From assembly GCA_945861845.1 (NCBI GenBank), contig CAMAWS010000082.1, positions 1-9,678 on the forward strand: a stretch of DNA of 9,678 bases, read 5' to 3'. The position numbers and the translations under genes were made by a program. A model generated the notes under the pieces. That model did no database searches. It was given only the letters and a program-made list of their open reading frames with translations, and was not told the DNA's origin. Positions within the stretch are counted from its first letter, which is position 1, and every line of letters starts with the position of its first letter. This document shows, one piece after another, positions 1-7,497 of this stretch. This DNA comes from Candidatus Sulfopaludibacter sp. SbA3. Lineage in GTDB: Bacteria; Acidobacteriota; Terriglobia; 20CM-2-55-15.

Positions 1-587
1 AACAGCCGTGCGTCCTGTGCGGGTGCTGGGCGCAGGCGGGTGAGTCCGGGGTCTTGCCCGTTTGGTTTGTCGCTGCACGTTACGAAGCTTTTCGGCTCGA
101 TGAACGCGCGGGCCGCCGTAATTGGAATAGACCTTAAACACTTCGGACACGCACCGTCGAAGTCACCGCGGTCCTCGGCGGTTTCCACATGACGACAATC
201 CGGGCACTCCCTGTAGTAGCGAGTTGGCATGAAATGCTTCGGATAGGGTGCAAAAAAAGCGGCGTCCTGCCGGTTGTCTGAGAATGCCAGCAGACGACGA
301 CCACGTCCCGGTGTCTGCCAGGCTTCCGGCTTTTCTGGCAATCCTTGATAGAGAGCGTCGGTAACGACGGCTGAAAGCGCGAAGTTTCCGGGATGGAAGC
401 CAGTCACCGCCTCGACGTCCGTGCCGGCAGTGCCGCCGCAGGCCGGGCATTTGCGGAGATAGCGCCCCTCCCCATCGTCATCGGCGGCCAGTGTCACCAG
501 CCGAAGTGGCACAGTCGGCCCCGCGGCGGGATTGATCTCACCTGTCTGCGGATTGACTTGCCAGACATCGTCTGGGGTTAGGAAGCC
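1..587 (-). pseudogene. Remnant of a large zinc-binding DEAD/DEAH helicase (DUF1998-like), runs off the left edge
   Basis: One minus-strand frame is open from 587 to base 1 (about 195 codons) and reads as protein, although it has no plausible start codon and a TGA stands just upstream at 590-588. In order it encodes a CPAC zinc knuckle (449-438), a segment ending in DALYQGLP, the string RRLLAFSDNRQDAAFFAPYP (299-240), then CPDC (206-195) and CPKC (149-138), and a tail with AFIEPKSFVT. The LLAFSDNRQDAA string resembles the start of the second RecA domain in very large helicases carrying a C-terminal zinc/DUF1998 region, some of them linked to defence or DNA repair. The CxxC pairs follow only about 11 residues after it, and no QxxGRxGR-type motif VI or Walker motif is visible, so the catalytic core seems deleted. 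The family call is from memory of motifs. An intact gene beginning at an unusual start is the less likely alternative. Confidence 0.6.
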
Positions 588-820
588 TCAGCTTACGCCA
601 GCTCCTGTGAGCTTTTCGACCAGTTTCCAGCTGCTCAAAACACGGCGTGCGTGGTTCCGGCGATTGAGATCGTACATCAGGCGACCGGACGAGCTTGCAG
701 CGGGTCTGCAGCAAACAAGATCAAGCAATGGGGCAGCAATTCTCAATGACCGGGTAATGGACATGTGAATTCCTCGAAAGGCCGCAGGAGTATTTTGTGA
801 ATCTCCGAGGAGACAGAGGA
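588..820 (-). other. Non-coding or decayed stretch between the helicase remnant and the HNH-like gene
   Basis: No convincing gene is visible here. In the frame of the helicase remnant, the codons just before the TGA at 590-588 read ARRVLSSWKLVEKLTGAGVS, followed after the stop by GFLTPDDVWQVNPQTG. This could be one continuous helicase segment interrupted by a nonsense mutation. Further upstream (about 690-820) the same frame loses protein-like character and enters the 3' end of the neighbouring gene, which suggests the rest of the helicase was lost. No terminator with a T-run was seen. Confidence 0.35.
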
Positions 821-1615
821 TTACGTTCGTATCGTACCAAGCTGTTTCGATTTCAAAAGCGTAGGGCCGAAGTCCCTTAGAAATACTTCGTCGACCTCCT
901 CGCCTAGGAAGACGTACTTGTGAGGCGACCGATAAATGCAAGCTTTGCGTAATGTGTCGCTCATCACGTTTCCGAGTAGGCAACGGAACGATATTCCAAG
1001 GAAGATGAACGTATATCTCCACAGCCCATCGGCAAGCTTTTGCCGGAAGGGAACGGTGAAACCGCTACACATCTCCGGCTTCGCCATAAGGAACACATGC
1101 ACGGCAGCGTTTCTCGGAAAGCTGGCCTCGTTGAGAAGATACCTGCGGAACTCCTCTTCATACCGATTTCCTAGGGTACCCGTTTCCTGATCGTCCTTAC
1201 CCCATTTCCATGAGTGGACGGATCCGCGCCAAAGTACGCTCAAGACGAAATACGCGAGCTTTTCCCCATCGATCTCGACGACCGAGGCCATCGGGTACAT
1301 TTTCAATTTCGGCTGGTCTATTTCGGGCTGCACCGTAAGGACGAGATCTCTCAGCTTGAAGCCGGTGTCCGCCCGATTGCAATACTGCAGCACCCAACTC
1401 TCGCCGCACCTGTTGAAGCGATCCTCGCAGTCAGCGCAGAGAAGATGGGCCTTCATCTGTTGGTTCTTCTGGACGGTAATTTCGCCGCGGACATTGAGCG
1501 GCGTCACCCCGCCGAGCTTCTCAACCAGTTTGTAAGCGCTCTTCGGTATGAAGTGGCTTTCCAGAAGTTCCGCGCCCTGCTGAAGACACAGTCTACATTG
1601 GCCGATCACTTGCAT
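821..1615 (-). CDS. Zinc-finger/HNH-like protein of unknown function
   Basis: A 264-residue soluble protein. Near the N-terminus are CRLC (residues 7-10) and SHFIPKSAYK (20-29), then LLCADCEDRF (58-67) containing the second CxxC (60, 63). Two CxxC pairs bracketing a Ser-His-x-Ile-Pro-Lys element resemble the zinc-stabilised treble-clef fold of HNH-type proteins, with His21 as the candidate catalytic or structural histidine. The remaining roughly 190 residues hold no motif I recognise. There is no signal peptide or membrane segment. The start is the first ATG. Only a weak GGAAA lies about 6 bases upstream. The gene points the same way as the helicase remnant downstream, and 218 bp separate it from thiSG, so it is probably transcribed alone. 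A nuclease role is inferred from the zinc ligand pattern only. The reading frame is confident; the function is not. Confidence 0.7.
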   Translation of the reverse strand: MQVIGQCRLCLQQGAELLESHFIPKSAYKLVEKLGGVTPLNVRGEITVQKNQQMKAHLLCADCEDRFNRCGESWVLQYCNRADTGFKLRDLVLTVQPEIDQPKLKMYPMASVVEIDGEKLAYFVLSVLWRGSVHSWKWGKDDQETGTLGNRYEEEFRRYLLNEASFPRNAAVHVFLMAKPEMCSGFTVPFRQKLADGLWRYTFIFLGISFRCLLGNVMSDTLRKACIYRSPHKYVFLGEEVDEVFLRDFGPTLLKSKQLGTIRT

Positions 1616-1833
1616 GAGGATTTCCGAGTCGGAACGATTTTGATATTTTATTGCAAGTTGTGGACGGGAGTGGTCCGCGACGTTTACAGGTTTGCTTAAA
1701 GACTAATTGCGAAGACGCGACAGCGTTTAAGCGCACACCTTACGAACTCCCGTATGGTCGGCTTTTCGTAAAAATGCCCGAAAACGAGGTGGAGTGGACG
1801 GAACGTCGTCATCCTGGAGCGCCGTGAACCGAG
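1616..1833. other. Intergenic gap between thiSG and the HNH-like gene
   Basis: No gene is seen in these 218 bp. They must hold the 3' end of the thiSG transcript and the promoter of the HNH-like gene, since both genes run on the minus strand. The only dyad noticed is TTTTCG with CGAAAA about 10 bases apart (around 1763-1784), which is too AT-rich and lacks an adjacent T-run to be called a terminator. No clear -35/-10 pair was found. Confidence 0.4.
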
Positions 1834-2844
1834 TCAGCGAATCAGCCCATCCAACGGTGACGATGCGGTCGCGTAGAGTTTTCGTGGAATACGGCCGGAT
1901 CTGTAGGCCAGACGCCCTGCTTTGACCGCGTAATTCATCGCCTCGGCCATGCCACCGGGATCTTTGGCGCCGGCGATAGCGGTATTCATAAGGACGCCAT
2001 CGGCTCCGAGCTCCATTGCAATCGCGGCATCCGAAGCCGTGCCGACTCCAGCATCCACGATCAAGGGAACCTCCGTGATCATCTCGCGAAGAATGCGAAT
2101 GGCGGCAATATTCTGAATCCCCATGCCGGATCCGATCGGCGCACCCAGAGGCATGATGGCGGCAGCGCCGGCTTCGATGAGTTTCCGGGCGATGATGAGA
2201 TCGTCGGTCGTGTAAGGCAGGACGATGAATCCTTCCTTGACCAGAATCTTCGTTGCTTCGATCAAGGCGATCGTATCGGGAAACAAAGTCTTTTCGTCGC
2301 CGATGACTTCCAATTTTACCCAGTTCGAAAGGCCGGCTTCGCGCCCGAGGCGCGCGGTGCGCACCGCGTCGTCCACGTTGTAGCAGGCCGCGGTATTGGG
2401 CAGGATCATGAACTTATCGCGATCGATGTAATCGAGCAGGGATTCGCCGCGCTTTGCCTTAAGATCCACCCGGCGGACAGCAACCGTGACCATGTCGGCG
2501 CCGGACCGCCTGTGGGCCTCTTCCATGACCTGATTGCTCGAGTACTTTCCTGTACCGACAATTAATCGGGACTTGAACGTGCGCCCGGCGATCACGAAAG
2601 CGTCGTCTTCTTCAGCTTCTTCAGCTTCTTCAGCTTCTTCGCCTCCGCCGACAAAGTGAACGATTTCCAACTCATCGCCCGAACTCACTGCGACGGTTTC
2701 CCACTGGTCCTTTGGCACGATCGTCCGGTTTCGCTCAACGGCGATCAGGTCCTTGGGCAAAGCAAGGTGTTCAAGAAGCTGGAGGATGGTCAGAGAGTCC
2801 GGCAGGCGTTGATTCTCACCGTTCAGACGAATTTCGATCGCCAT
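1834..2844 (-). CDS. thiSG: ThiS-ThiG fusion: sulfur carrier protein plus thiazole synthase (thiamine biosynthesis)
   Basis: This 336-residue protein makes the thiazole phosphate half of thiamine from 1-deoxyxylulose 5-phosphate, dehydroglycine and sulfur carried as a ThiS thiocarboxylate. Residues 1-67 are a ThiS beta-grasp domain (starts [10 protein letters not shown], ends IVHFVGGG at 61-68). Residues 69-81 are an acidic Glu/Ala linker. Residues 82-336 are a full ThiG TIM barrel, with VGTGKYSS (96-103), VTVAVRRVD (119-127), LPNTA (148-152), NWVKLEV (174-180, whose Lys177 matches the Schiff-base lysine of ThiG) and [10 protein letters not shown] (231-240, phosphate site). ThiS normally ends at its Gly-Gly, which is adenylated and then thiocarboxylated; here that tail is internal. 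Fused forms are known in databases as bifunctional sulfur carrier/thiazole synthase proteins. No other thi gene lies in the window. The start is the first ATG and gives a standard ThiS N-terminus. No Shine-Dalgarno is visible. Confidence 0.96.
   Translation of the reverse strand: MAIEIRLNGENQRLPDSLTILQLLEHLALPKDLIAVERNRTIVPKDQWETVAVSSGDELEIVHFVGGGEEAEEAEEAEEDDAFVIAGRTFKSRLIVGTGKYSSNQVMEEAHRRSGADMVTVAVRRVDLKAKRGESLLDYIDRDKFMILPNTAACYNVDDAVRTARLGREAGLSNWVKLEVIGDEKTLFPDTIALIEATKILVKEGFIVLPYTTDDLIIARKLIEAGAAAIMPLGAPIGSGMGIQNIAAIRILREMITEVPLIVDAGVGTASDAAIAMELGADGVLMNTAIAGAKDPGGMAEAMNYAVKAGRLAYRSGRIPRKLYATASSPLDGLIR
2607..2640. repeat. 9-bp tandem repeat encoding the ThiS-ThiG linker
   Basis: Three full copies of CTTCTTCAG plus seven bases of a fourth run in tandem. 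On the coding (minus) strand the unit reads CTGAAGAAG and yields the repeating Glu-Glu-Ala linker. The unit is a multiple of three, so slipped-strand gain or loss would change linker length by three residues without breaking the frame. The linker sits immediately after the ThiS Gly-Gly-Gly. Confidence 0.95.
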
Positions 2845-2851
2845 GGCAGGG

Positions 2852-2860
2852 ATTGTAGCA
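2852..2860 (-). promoter_or_regulatory. Candidate extended -10 promoter for thiSG
   Basis: Read on the minus strand, these bases are TGC-TACAAT: a five-of-six match to TATAAT preceded by a TGn extended -10. Nothing resembling TTGACA lies 16-18 bases further upstream, which is tolerable for an extended -10 promoter. Exactly seven bases separate it from the thiSG ATG, so transcription would start at or next to the start codon. No TPP riboswitch fits in the 96-bp gap. This is inferred from consensus matching only. Confidence 0.4.
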
Positions 2861-2890
2861 TTGACAGTCGGTGAGGTGGCTGTCTATAGT
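2861..2890 (+). promoter_or_regulatory. Sigma70-type promoter for the nuo operon
   Basis: A perfect TTGACA (2861-2866) and TATAGT (2885-2890, five of six) are separated by 18 bp. They would start transcription near 2897, about 45 nt before the nuoA ATG. The spacer carries a short dyad: GACAG (2863-2867) overlapping the -35 and CTGTC (2880-2884) abutting the -10. This is the only strong promoter match upstream of the operon and it faces nuoA. Confidence 0.65.
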
Positions 2891-2901
2891 CACAGTTTTC
2901 T

Positions 2902-2924
2902 GTTGTTCGCGCACTGCCGACAAC
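2902..2924 (+). promoter_or_regulatory. Imperfect dyad in the nuo 5' leader
   Basis: GTTGTTCG (2902-2909) and CGACAAC (2918-2924) can pair with one bulged T around an 8-base loop, just downstream of the predicted transcription start. It could be an operator or a small leader hairpin. It ends 16 bases before the nuoA ATG. It is short and may be chance. Confidence 0.2.
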
Positions 2925-2940
2925 GAGTTACGGACACAAG

Positions 2941-3300
2941 ATGCTTCAAAGCTGGGCACCTATTCTGGCGTTTCTGATACTTGTCAGTGGATTCGCTGTC
3001 GTGTCCGTGATCATGTCCTACGTTCTTGGGGTAAAGAATCCCAATCCCCGAAAGCTTGCGCCGTACGAATGCGGCATGCAACCCACAGGGACCGCGCGCG
3101 AGCGATTTTCGGTGAAGTTCTACCTGGTCGCCATGCTATTCCTGTTGTTCGACATAGAGGCTGTTTTCCTGTTTCCGTGGGCTGTTGTTTATCGCGACCT
3201 CGGGCTGTTCGGTTTCTTCGAAATGGTGCTATTCATAGCCGCCATTCTGGCGGGATACATCTACGTCTGGAAAAAGGGCGCTTTAGAGTGGGAAAGATAA
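2941..3300 (+). CDS. nuoA: NADH-quinone oxidoreductase subunit A
   Basis: A 119-residue membrane subunit of respiratory complex I that helps form the junction between the hydrophilic arm and the quinone site. Three membrane helices are visible (about 8-29, 61-83 and 90-110). Between the first two lies the family signature PYECG (41-45), and FDIEAVFLFPW (70-80) carries the conserved acidic residues Asp71 and Glu73. The length is normal for the family. It is first in the operon, about 45 nt after the predicted transcription start. Upstream bases give no good Shine-Dalgarno, but the start matches the usual NuoA N-terminus. nuoE follows after 22 bp, whereas nuoB is the usual next gene. Confidence 0.97.
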   Translation: MLQSWAPILAFLILVSGFAVVSVIMSYVLGVKNPNPRKLAPYECGMQPTGTARERFSVKFYLVAMLFLLFDIEAVFLFPWAVVYRDLGLFGFFEMVLFIAAILAGYIYVWKKGALEWER

Positions 3301-3322
3301 GATCCGAGACCCTGAATTCATA

Positions 3323-3796
3323 ATGTTTTCTCAAGAAACAGAGTCCAAATTCAAACATCTGGCGTCCATTTATCCCCGTAAGCGATCGGCGCTGATCCCC
3401 ATGCTGCTCATTGCGCAGAAGGAGCACGGGTACGTCAAGTCCGAGACCATCGAGTATGTCGCGAAATACCTCGACCTCTCCGCTTCCGAGGTCGATTCGA
3501 TCATGTCGTTTTACACGCTGCTTCACCGCAATCCGGTGGGCAAGTATCACATCATGATCTGTACCAACCTGGCATGCATGCTGCGCGGCTCGGATGAAAT
3601 CGAAACCTGCGTCCAGCGCAAGCTCGGCGTCAGACCGGGCGAAATCACAGCGGATGGCCTGTTCTCGGCAATCGAGTTCGAATGCCTCGGTTCCTGCACG
3701 ACGGCTCCTGTAATGCAGGTGAATGGCGAGTTTTACGAAAACCTCGACGTAAAGAAGGTCGAAGAAATCATCGACGGCTTCCGAAAGCGCGCATGA
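3323..3796 (+). CDS. nuoE: NADH-quinone oxidoreductase subunit E (24 kDa-type, 2Fe-2S)
   Basis: A 157-residue soluble subunit of the NADH-oxidising N module with a thioredoxin-like fold binding one 2Fe-2S cluster. An N-terminal helical part (1-70, with the conserved SFYTLLHRNPVGKYHI stretch) precedes the cluster domain. The four ligand cysteines are intact: Cys80 and Cys85 in CTNLAC, and Cys121 and Cys125 in ECLGSC. The length is typical. Its working partners NuoF (FMN and NADH site) and NuoG are not in the window. The final codons overlap the nuoH start (ATGA at 3793-3796), implying coupled translation. The Shine-Dalgarno is poor. Confidence 0.97.
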   Translation: MFSQETESKFKHLASIYPRKRSALIPMLLIAQKEHGYVKSETIEYVAKYLDLSASEVDSIMSFYTLLHRNPVGKYHIMICTNLACMLRGSDEIETCVQRKLGVRPGEITADGLFSAIEFECLGSCTTAPVMQVNGEFYENLDVKKVEEIIDGFRKRA

Positions 3797-4806
3797 TCGA
3801 GTATGTAACAAGCGCCGACTTCCTCCTGATGATGGCGAAGATCGTCGGCATTTTCGGTGGCGTCATGGGAGCCCTCGCATACCTGACGTGGCTCGAGCGG
3901 AAACTCATGGCTCGCGTCCAGATGCGCCCGGGCCCGACGCGGGTCGGCCCGTTTGGCCTGCTTCAGCCGATCGCCGACGGCCTGAAATTCCTGTTCAAGG
4001 AAGACGTTATCCCGACGAACGCGAACAAGTTCCTCTTCGTACTGGCGCCGATTGTCGCGTTGATCCCTGCCCTGCTTTCATTTTCGGTCATACCGTTTGG
4101 TCCGCGGCTACAGGTCACGGATCTCAGCGTCGGATTGCTGTTCATTTTTGCGATCACCTCGCTTGGCGTGTACGGCATCGTGCTTGGAGGCTGGGCCTCA
4201 AACTCGAAATATCCGCTGATGGGGGCCATGCGGTCCTCGGCGCAGATGATCAGCTACGAGTTGAGCCTGACGTTATCCGTGGTTGGCGTGCTGATGATCG
4301 CCAACACGCTCAGCCTTGGGGAACTTGTAACAGCCCAACAAGGGACATGGTTCGGGTTCATACCGCGGTGGAATATCTTCCTGCAGCCGGTTGCGTTCGT
4401 CATTTACGTCGTCAGCGCAATCGCCGAGACCAACAGGCTGCCGTTCGATCTCGCCGAGTCCGAGCAGGAGTTGGTGGCCGGCTGGCACACCGAATACAGT
4501 TCGATGAAGTTCGCCATGTTCATGCTGGCCGAGTACGCCAACATGGTCACGGTTTCGGCGCTGGCAACCATATTGTTTCTGGGAGGCTGGACCGGACCAA
4601 TGTTCGGTCCGGAGTGGCTTCAAATGGTGCTGCCGACCGTCTGGTTTGTCGGAAAGATTTCCGTTTTCATCTTCTTTTACGTTTTGCTGCGCTCGACGTT
4701 TCCGAGGTTTCGATACGACCAATTGATGAGATTCAGTTGGAAAGTGTTGCTCCCCCTGGCGCTGGCAAACATTTTAATCACCAGCTTGATTGTGGCGCTT
4801 TCATGA
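3793..4806 (+). CDS. nuoH: NADH-quinone oxidoreductase subunit H
   Basis: A 337-residue membrane subunit that, with B and D, forms the quinone-binding chamber and links quinone reduction to proton pumping. It has the usual helices and family motifs: WLERKLMARVQMRPGP (33-48), GPFGLLQPIADGLK (52-65), the conserved SYELSLTL (154-161), and the acidic quinone-side loop ETNRLPFDLAESEQELVAG (212-230) followed by TEYSSMKFAMF (233-243). The length is normal. The start at 3793 is chosen because it overlaps the nuoE stop and gives a standard N-terminus; a longer in-frame ATG at 3682 lies inside nuoE and is rejected. nuoI, usually next, is missing: the stop overlaps the nuoJ start. Confidence 0.97.
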   Translation: MIEYVTSADFLLMMAKIVGIFGGVMGALAYLTWLERKLMARVQMRPGPTRVGPFGLLQPIADGLKFLFKEDVIPTNANKFLFVLAPIVALIPALLSFSVIPFGPRLQVTDLSVGLLFIFAITSLGVYGIVLGGWASNSKYPLMGAMRSSAQMISYELSLTLSVVGVLMIANTLSLGELVTAQQGTWFGFIPRWNIFLQPVAFVIYVVSAIAETNRLPFDLAESEQELVAGWHTEYSSMKFAMFMLAEYANMVTVSALATILFLGGWTGPMFGPEWLQMVLPTVWFVGKISVFIFFYVLLRSTFPRFRYDQLMRFSWKVLLPLALANILITSLIVALS

Positions 4807-5294
4807 TCGAGATTCTGTTCTTCTTCTTTGCGGCATTGGCAGTGGGCGCAGCGATCAATGTGCTTGTGCAGAAGCATGTTCTCTATAGCGCTCTTTCACT
4901 GATCGTCATGCTGACGGCCATGTCGGCGCTGTTCATCCTGTTACAGGCGGATTTCCTCGCCGTCATCCAGGTGATTGTTTACGCGGGCGCCATCATGGTG
5001 CTGTTCGTATTTGTCATCATGCTGCTCAACCTGCCCGAGGACGAAGACGGAGCCGACAGGCTTCGCTGGCTTAAATTCCTGGGCATCCCATTGGGCCTGT
5101 TCCTCCTGTTCCTGGCCGTTGTAACGCTCTGGAACGTTGAGCGTCCCGAAGTCGTCGAGGCGCAGATTTCAGGAACCCCCGAGTTGATCGGCCGCAGCCT
5201 GTTTACCGATTACCTGCTGCCCTTCGAAGCCACGTCTCTCTTGATATTGATTGCCTTGATGGGCGCGGTTGTTTTCGCGAAGAAGGACCTATGA
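4803..5294 (+). CDS. nuoJ: NADH-quinone oxidoreductase subunit J
   Basis: A 163-residue membrane subunit with five predicted helices, lying between A/H and the antiporter-like subunits. The signature [20 protein letters not shown] (48-67) contains Tyr60, in the helix that forms a pi-bulge in solved complex I structures. [17 protein letters not shown] (141-157) is the usual last helix. The start overlaps the nuoH stop (ATGA, 4803-4806) and the stop overlaps nuoK (ATGA, 5291-5294). The frame stays open far upstream to 3888, but that stretch is a shadow of nuoH, so the start is set here. Confidence 0.97.
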   Translation: MIEILFFFFAALAVGAAINVLVQKHVLYSALSLIVMLTAMSALFILLQADFLAVIQVIVYAGAIMVLFVFVIMLLNLPEDEDGADRLRWLKFLGIPLGLFLLFLAVVTLWNVERPEVVEAQISGTPELIGRSLFTDYLLPFEATSLLILIALMGAVVFAKKDL

Positions 5295-5593
5295 TCCCAC
5301 TCAACTGGTACCTCATTCTCGGCGCCGTGCTGTTCGTAATAGGTGTCCTGGGCTTTTTCCTGAAGCGCAACATCATTGCTCTGTTGCTGTCGGTGGAAAT
5401 CATGCTGAACGCGGTCAACCTGACGTTCGTAGCGTTCTCCAGCCAGCGCGGCCAGATCAGCGGACAAGTCTTTGTGTTTTTTGTCCTCGTGGTCGCCGCG
5501 GCCGAAGCGGCAGTTGGACTGGCGCTTGTCATCGCCATGTACCGGAATCGTGAAACCTTGAACGTTGATCGCAGTAATTTGTTGAAATGGTAA
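5291..5593 (+). CDS. nuoK: NADH-quinone oxidoreductase subunit K
   Basis: A 100-residue, three-helix membrane subunit homologous to MrpC antiporter proteins, part of the proton path next to NuoJ and NuoN. The two functionally required membrane glutamates are present, at the same positions as in E. coli NuoK: Glu36 in [11 protein letters not shown] and Glu72 in [10 protein letters not shown]. The length is exactly typical. GAAGGA (5282-5287) lies three bases before the ATG, the best Shine-Dalgarno-like sequence in the operon though close. It overlaps nuoJ by 4 bp and nuoL by 7 bp. Confidence 0.97.
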   Translation: MIPLNWYLILGAVLFVIGVLGFFLKRNIIALLLSVEIMLNAVNLTFVAFSSQRGQISGQVFVFFVLVVAAAEAAVGLALVIAMYRNRETLNVDRSNLLKW

Positions 5594-7497
5594 AACTGCT
5601 CTGGCTTATTCCGATTCTCCCTCTGCTGGGCGCCGTAATAAATGGCGTTTTCGGGAAACGCCTGCCCAAACACGTTGTCGCTGGGATCGCCGCGGGCTCG
5701 GTAGCCGGATCGTTTCTCATTTCGCTGGCCGCATTTTTCCAGATGCTTCAGTTGCCTGAAACGGAACTGCCGATCGTACAGAACTACTTCATGTGGATTC
5801 AGGCCGGCAGGTTTCAGGCGCAGTTCGGATTTCTGCTGGACCACCTCTCCGGCTTGATGATCCTGATCGTTACCGGCGTTGGCCTCCTGATTCACATCTA
5901 TTCAGCCGGCTACATGAGCCACGAGCCCGGGTTTTACCGGTACTTCGCGTACTTGAACCTGTTCATGTTTTCGATGCTCACCCTGGTGCTGGCGAACAAC
6001 TACCTGCTGATGTTCGTCGGGTGGGAGGGCGTGGGGCTTTGCTCTTATCTCCTGATCGGATTCTGGTTCTTCAAGAAGTCGGCGGCGGATGCAGGCAAAA
6101 AGGCGTTCATCGTAAACCGCATTGGCGATTTCGGATTCATCATCGCAACAATACTGATCTTCTGGACATTCGACAGCGTGGATTTCCAGGCGGTCTTCTC
6201 GCGGCTGGAAAACGCAACCCTCTTCCCTGTCGAGACACTTGGGACGGTCGGCACGGTTACGGCGATATGCCTGCTGCTGTTTGTTGGGGCGGCGGGCAAG
6301 TCCGCCCAAATCCCGCTTTACGTCTGGCTTCCGGACGCGATGGAAGGGCCAACGCCCGTAAGCGCCCTGATTCACGCGGCAACCATGGTGACGGCCGGTG
6401 TCTACATGGTAGCTCGCTCCGCTGCCCTTTTCGACCATGCTCCCGGTGCATTGCTTGTAGTTGCCGTCATCGGGACGTTTACTGCGCTTTTTGCAGCATC
6501 CATCGGCTTGGTGCAAACCGACATCAAGCGGGTTCTTGCATATTCGACAGTAAGCCAGTTGGGTTACATGTTCATGGCGTGCGGCGTGGGCGCTTACGCT
6601 GCGGGCGTGTTCCATCTGATGACCCACGCCTTCTTCAAGGCCTTGCTGTTCCTGGGCGCGGGCAGCGTTATTCACGGCATGGGAGGCATGCAGGATATTC
6701 GCAAGATGGGCGGACTGCGCCATCATATGCCGTGGACATTTCGAACGTTTCTTATAGGCTCCCTTGCCATTTCAGGGATTCCCGGCCTGGCGGGCTTCTT
6801 CAGCAAAGATGCAATCCTCTGGGCCGTCTGGAACAGCGAGAATTACGGAAAGCTTCTCTGGACGATTGGGATCATCACGGCCGGATTCACGTCGTTTTAC
6901 ACGTTCCGCCTCGTGATCCTGACGTTCTTTGGAAAGCCCCAGTACACTGAACACGACGTTCACCACGTTCATGAATCGCCGGTTTCGATGCTGGCCCCCC
7001 TGGTTATCCTGGCCATTCTCTCGATTATTGGCGGATACGTCGGCATACCGGCCGCCCTGGGCGGGCACAACAACATCGAAGCGTTCCTGGGAGGCGAGGA
7101 GGCCGGCGAGTCATCAGCAGAAATGATATTGATGCTGGTGTCGGTGGCAGTGGCTTTTGGAGGAATGGGAACCGCGTATCTCTTTTACGTCGCACGTCCG
7201 GATTTGCCGGACAGAGTCGCTTCGAGCGTTCATGCGATGTACACAATCCTGGTGAACAAGTACTACATCGACGAGATTTACAACGTGACCGTGGTCAGGC
7301 CCATACTGCGGTCCTCGCGCGAGTTCCTGTGGAAGTTCATCGATACGGGCATCATCGACGGCACAGTAAACTCAGTCGGCCAGGTTGTGCGCGCGACCGG
7401 CAGCGGTTTAAGACATATCCAGACCGGGTACGTTCGAACGTATGCCGGATGGATTCTTTTTGGCGGGGTGCTCATGATTGTGTGGTTTTTACGATGA
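5587..7497 (+). CDS. nuoL: NADH-quinone oxidoreductase subunit L (antiporter-like)
   Basis: A 636-residue distal proton-pumping subunit, a little longer than the E. coli form. The proton-path residues can be read: Glu147 in VGWEGVG (helix 5), Lys238 in [10 protein letters not shown] (helix 7), His263 in [14 protein letters not shown] (helix 8), Lys351 in [15 protein letters not shown], and Lys407-Asp408 in GFFSKDAI (helix 12). A His-rich loop, [12 protein letters not shown] (454-465), precedes helix 13. The C-terminus carries the charged stretch expected of the lateral amphipathic helix and a final membrane helix (about 622-635). The start at 5587 overlaps the nuoK stop. The stop forms ATGA (7494-7497), but nuoM does not start there; a palindromic element follows. 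Confidence 0.97.
   Translation: MVKLLWLIPILPLLGAVINGVFGKRLPKHVVAGIAAGSVAGSFLISLAAFFQMLQLPETELPIVQNYFMWIQAGRFQAQFGFLLDHLSGLMILIVTGVGLLIHIYSAGYMSHEPGFYRYFAYLNLFMFSMLTLVLANNYLLMFVGWEGVGLCSYLLIGFWFFKKSAADAGKKAFIVNRIGDFGFIIATILIFWTFDSVDFQAVFSRLENATLFPVETLGTVGTVTAICLLLFVGAAGKSAQIPLYVWLPDAMEGPTPVSALIHAATMVTAGVYMVARSAALFDHAPGALLVVAVIGTFTALFAASIGLVQTDIKRVLAYSTVSQLGYMFMACGVGAYAAGVFHLMTHAFFKALLFLGAGSVIHGMGGMQDIRKMGGLRHHMPWTFRTFLIGSLAISGIPGLAGFFSKDAILWAVWNSENYGKLLWTIGIITAGFTSFYTFRLVILTFFGKPQYTEHDVHHVHESPVSMLAPLVILAILSIIGGYVGIPAALGGHNNIEAFLGGEEAGESSAEMILMLVSVAVAFGGMGTAYLFYVARPDLPDRVASSVHAMYTILVNKYYIDEIYNVTVVRPILRSSREFLWKFIDTGIIDGTVNSVGQVVRATGSGLRHIQTGYVRTYAGWILFGGVLMIVWFLR

Noticed and set aside
588..1022. 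A 144-codon minus-strand frame overlapping the 3' part of the HNH-like gene
   Set aside because: Its first two thirds are an alternative frame of the HNH-like gene and non-protein-like sequence. Only the last 20-30 codons look like helicase, and they are treated as part of the remnant.
1214..1699. A 161-codon plus-strand frame opposite the HNH-like gene
   Set aside because: The minus-strand frame carries the paired CxxC motifs and a coherent domain; this one has no recognisable motif and is its antisense.
1763..1784. Intrinsic terminator downstream of thiSG
   Set aside because: The TTTTCG/CGAAAA dyad is AT-rich with a 10-base loop and is not followed by a T-run in the thiSG direction.
2845..2940. 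TPP riboswitch upstream of thiSG
   Set aside because: The gap is only 96 bp, also holds the nuo promoter, and shows none of the conserved TPP aptamer elements such as CUGAGA.
3888..4802. A long plus-strand frame in continuity with nuoJ, suggesting a 468-residue protein
   Set aside because: The upstream part is Arg/Asp-rich with no membrane character and is a shadow of nuoH in another frame. nuoJ starts at the ATGA overlap at 4803.
5793..6950. A 385-codon plus-strand frame inside nuoL
   Set aside because: It is an Arg/His/Gly-rich alternative-frame shadow; the overlapping nuoL frame carries all the family motifs.
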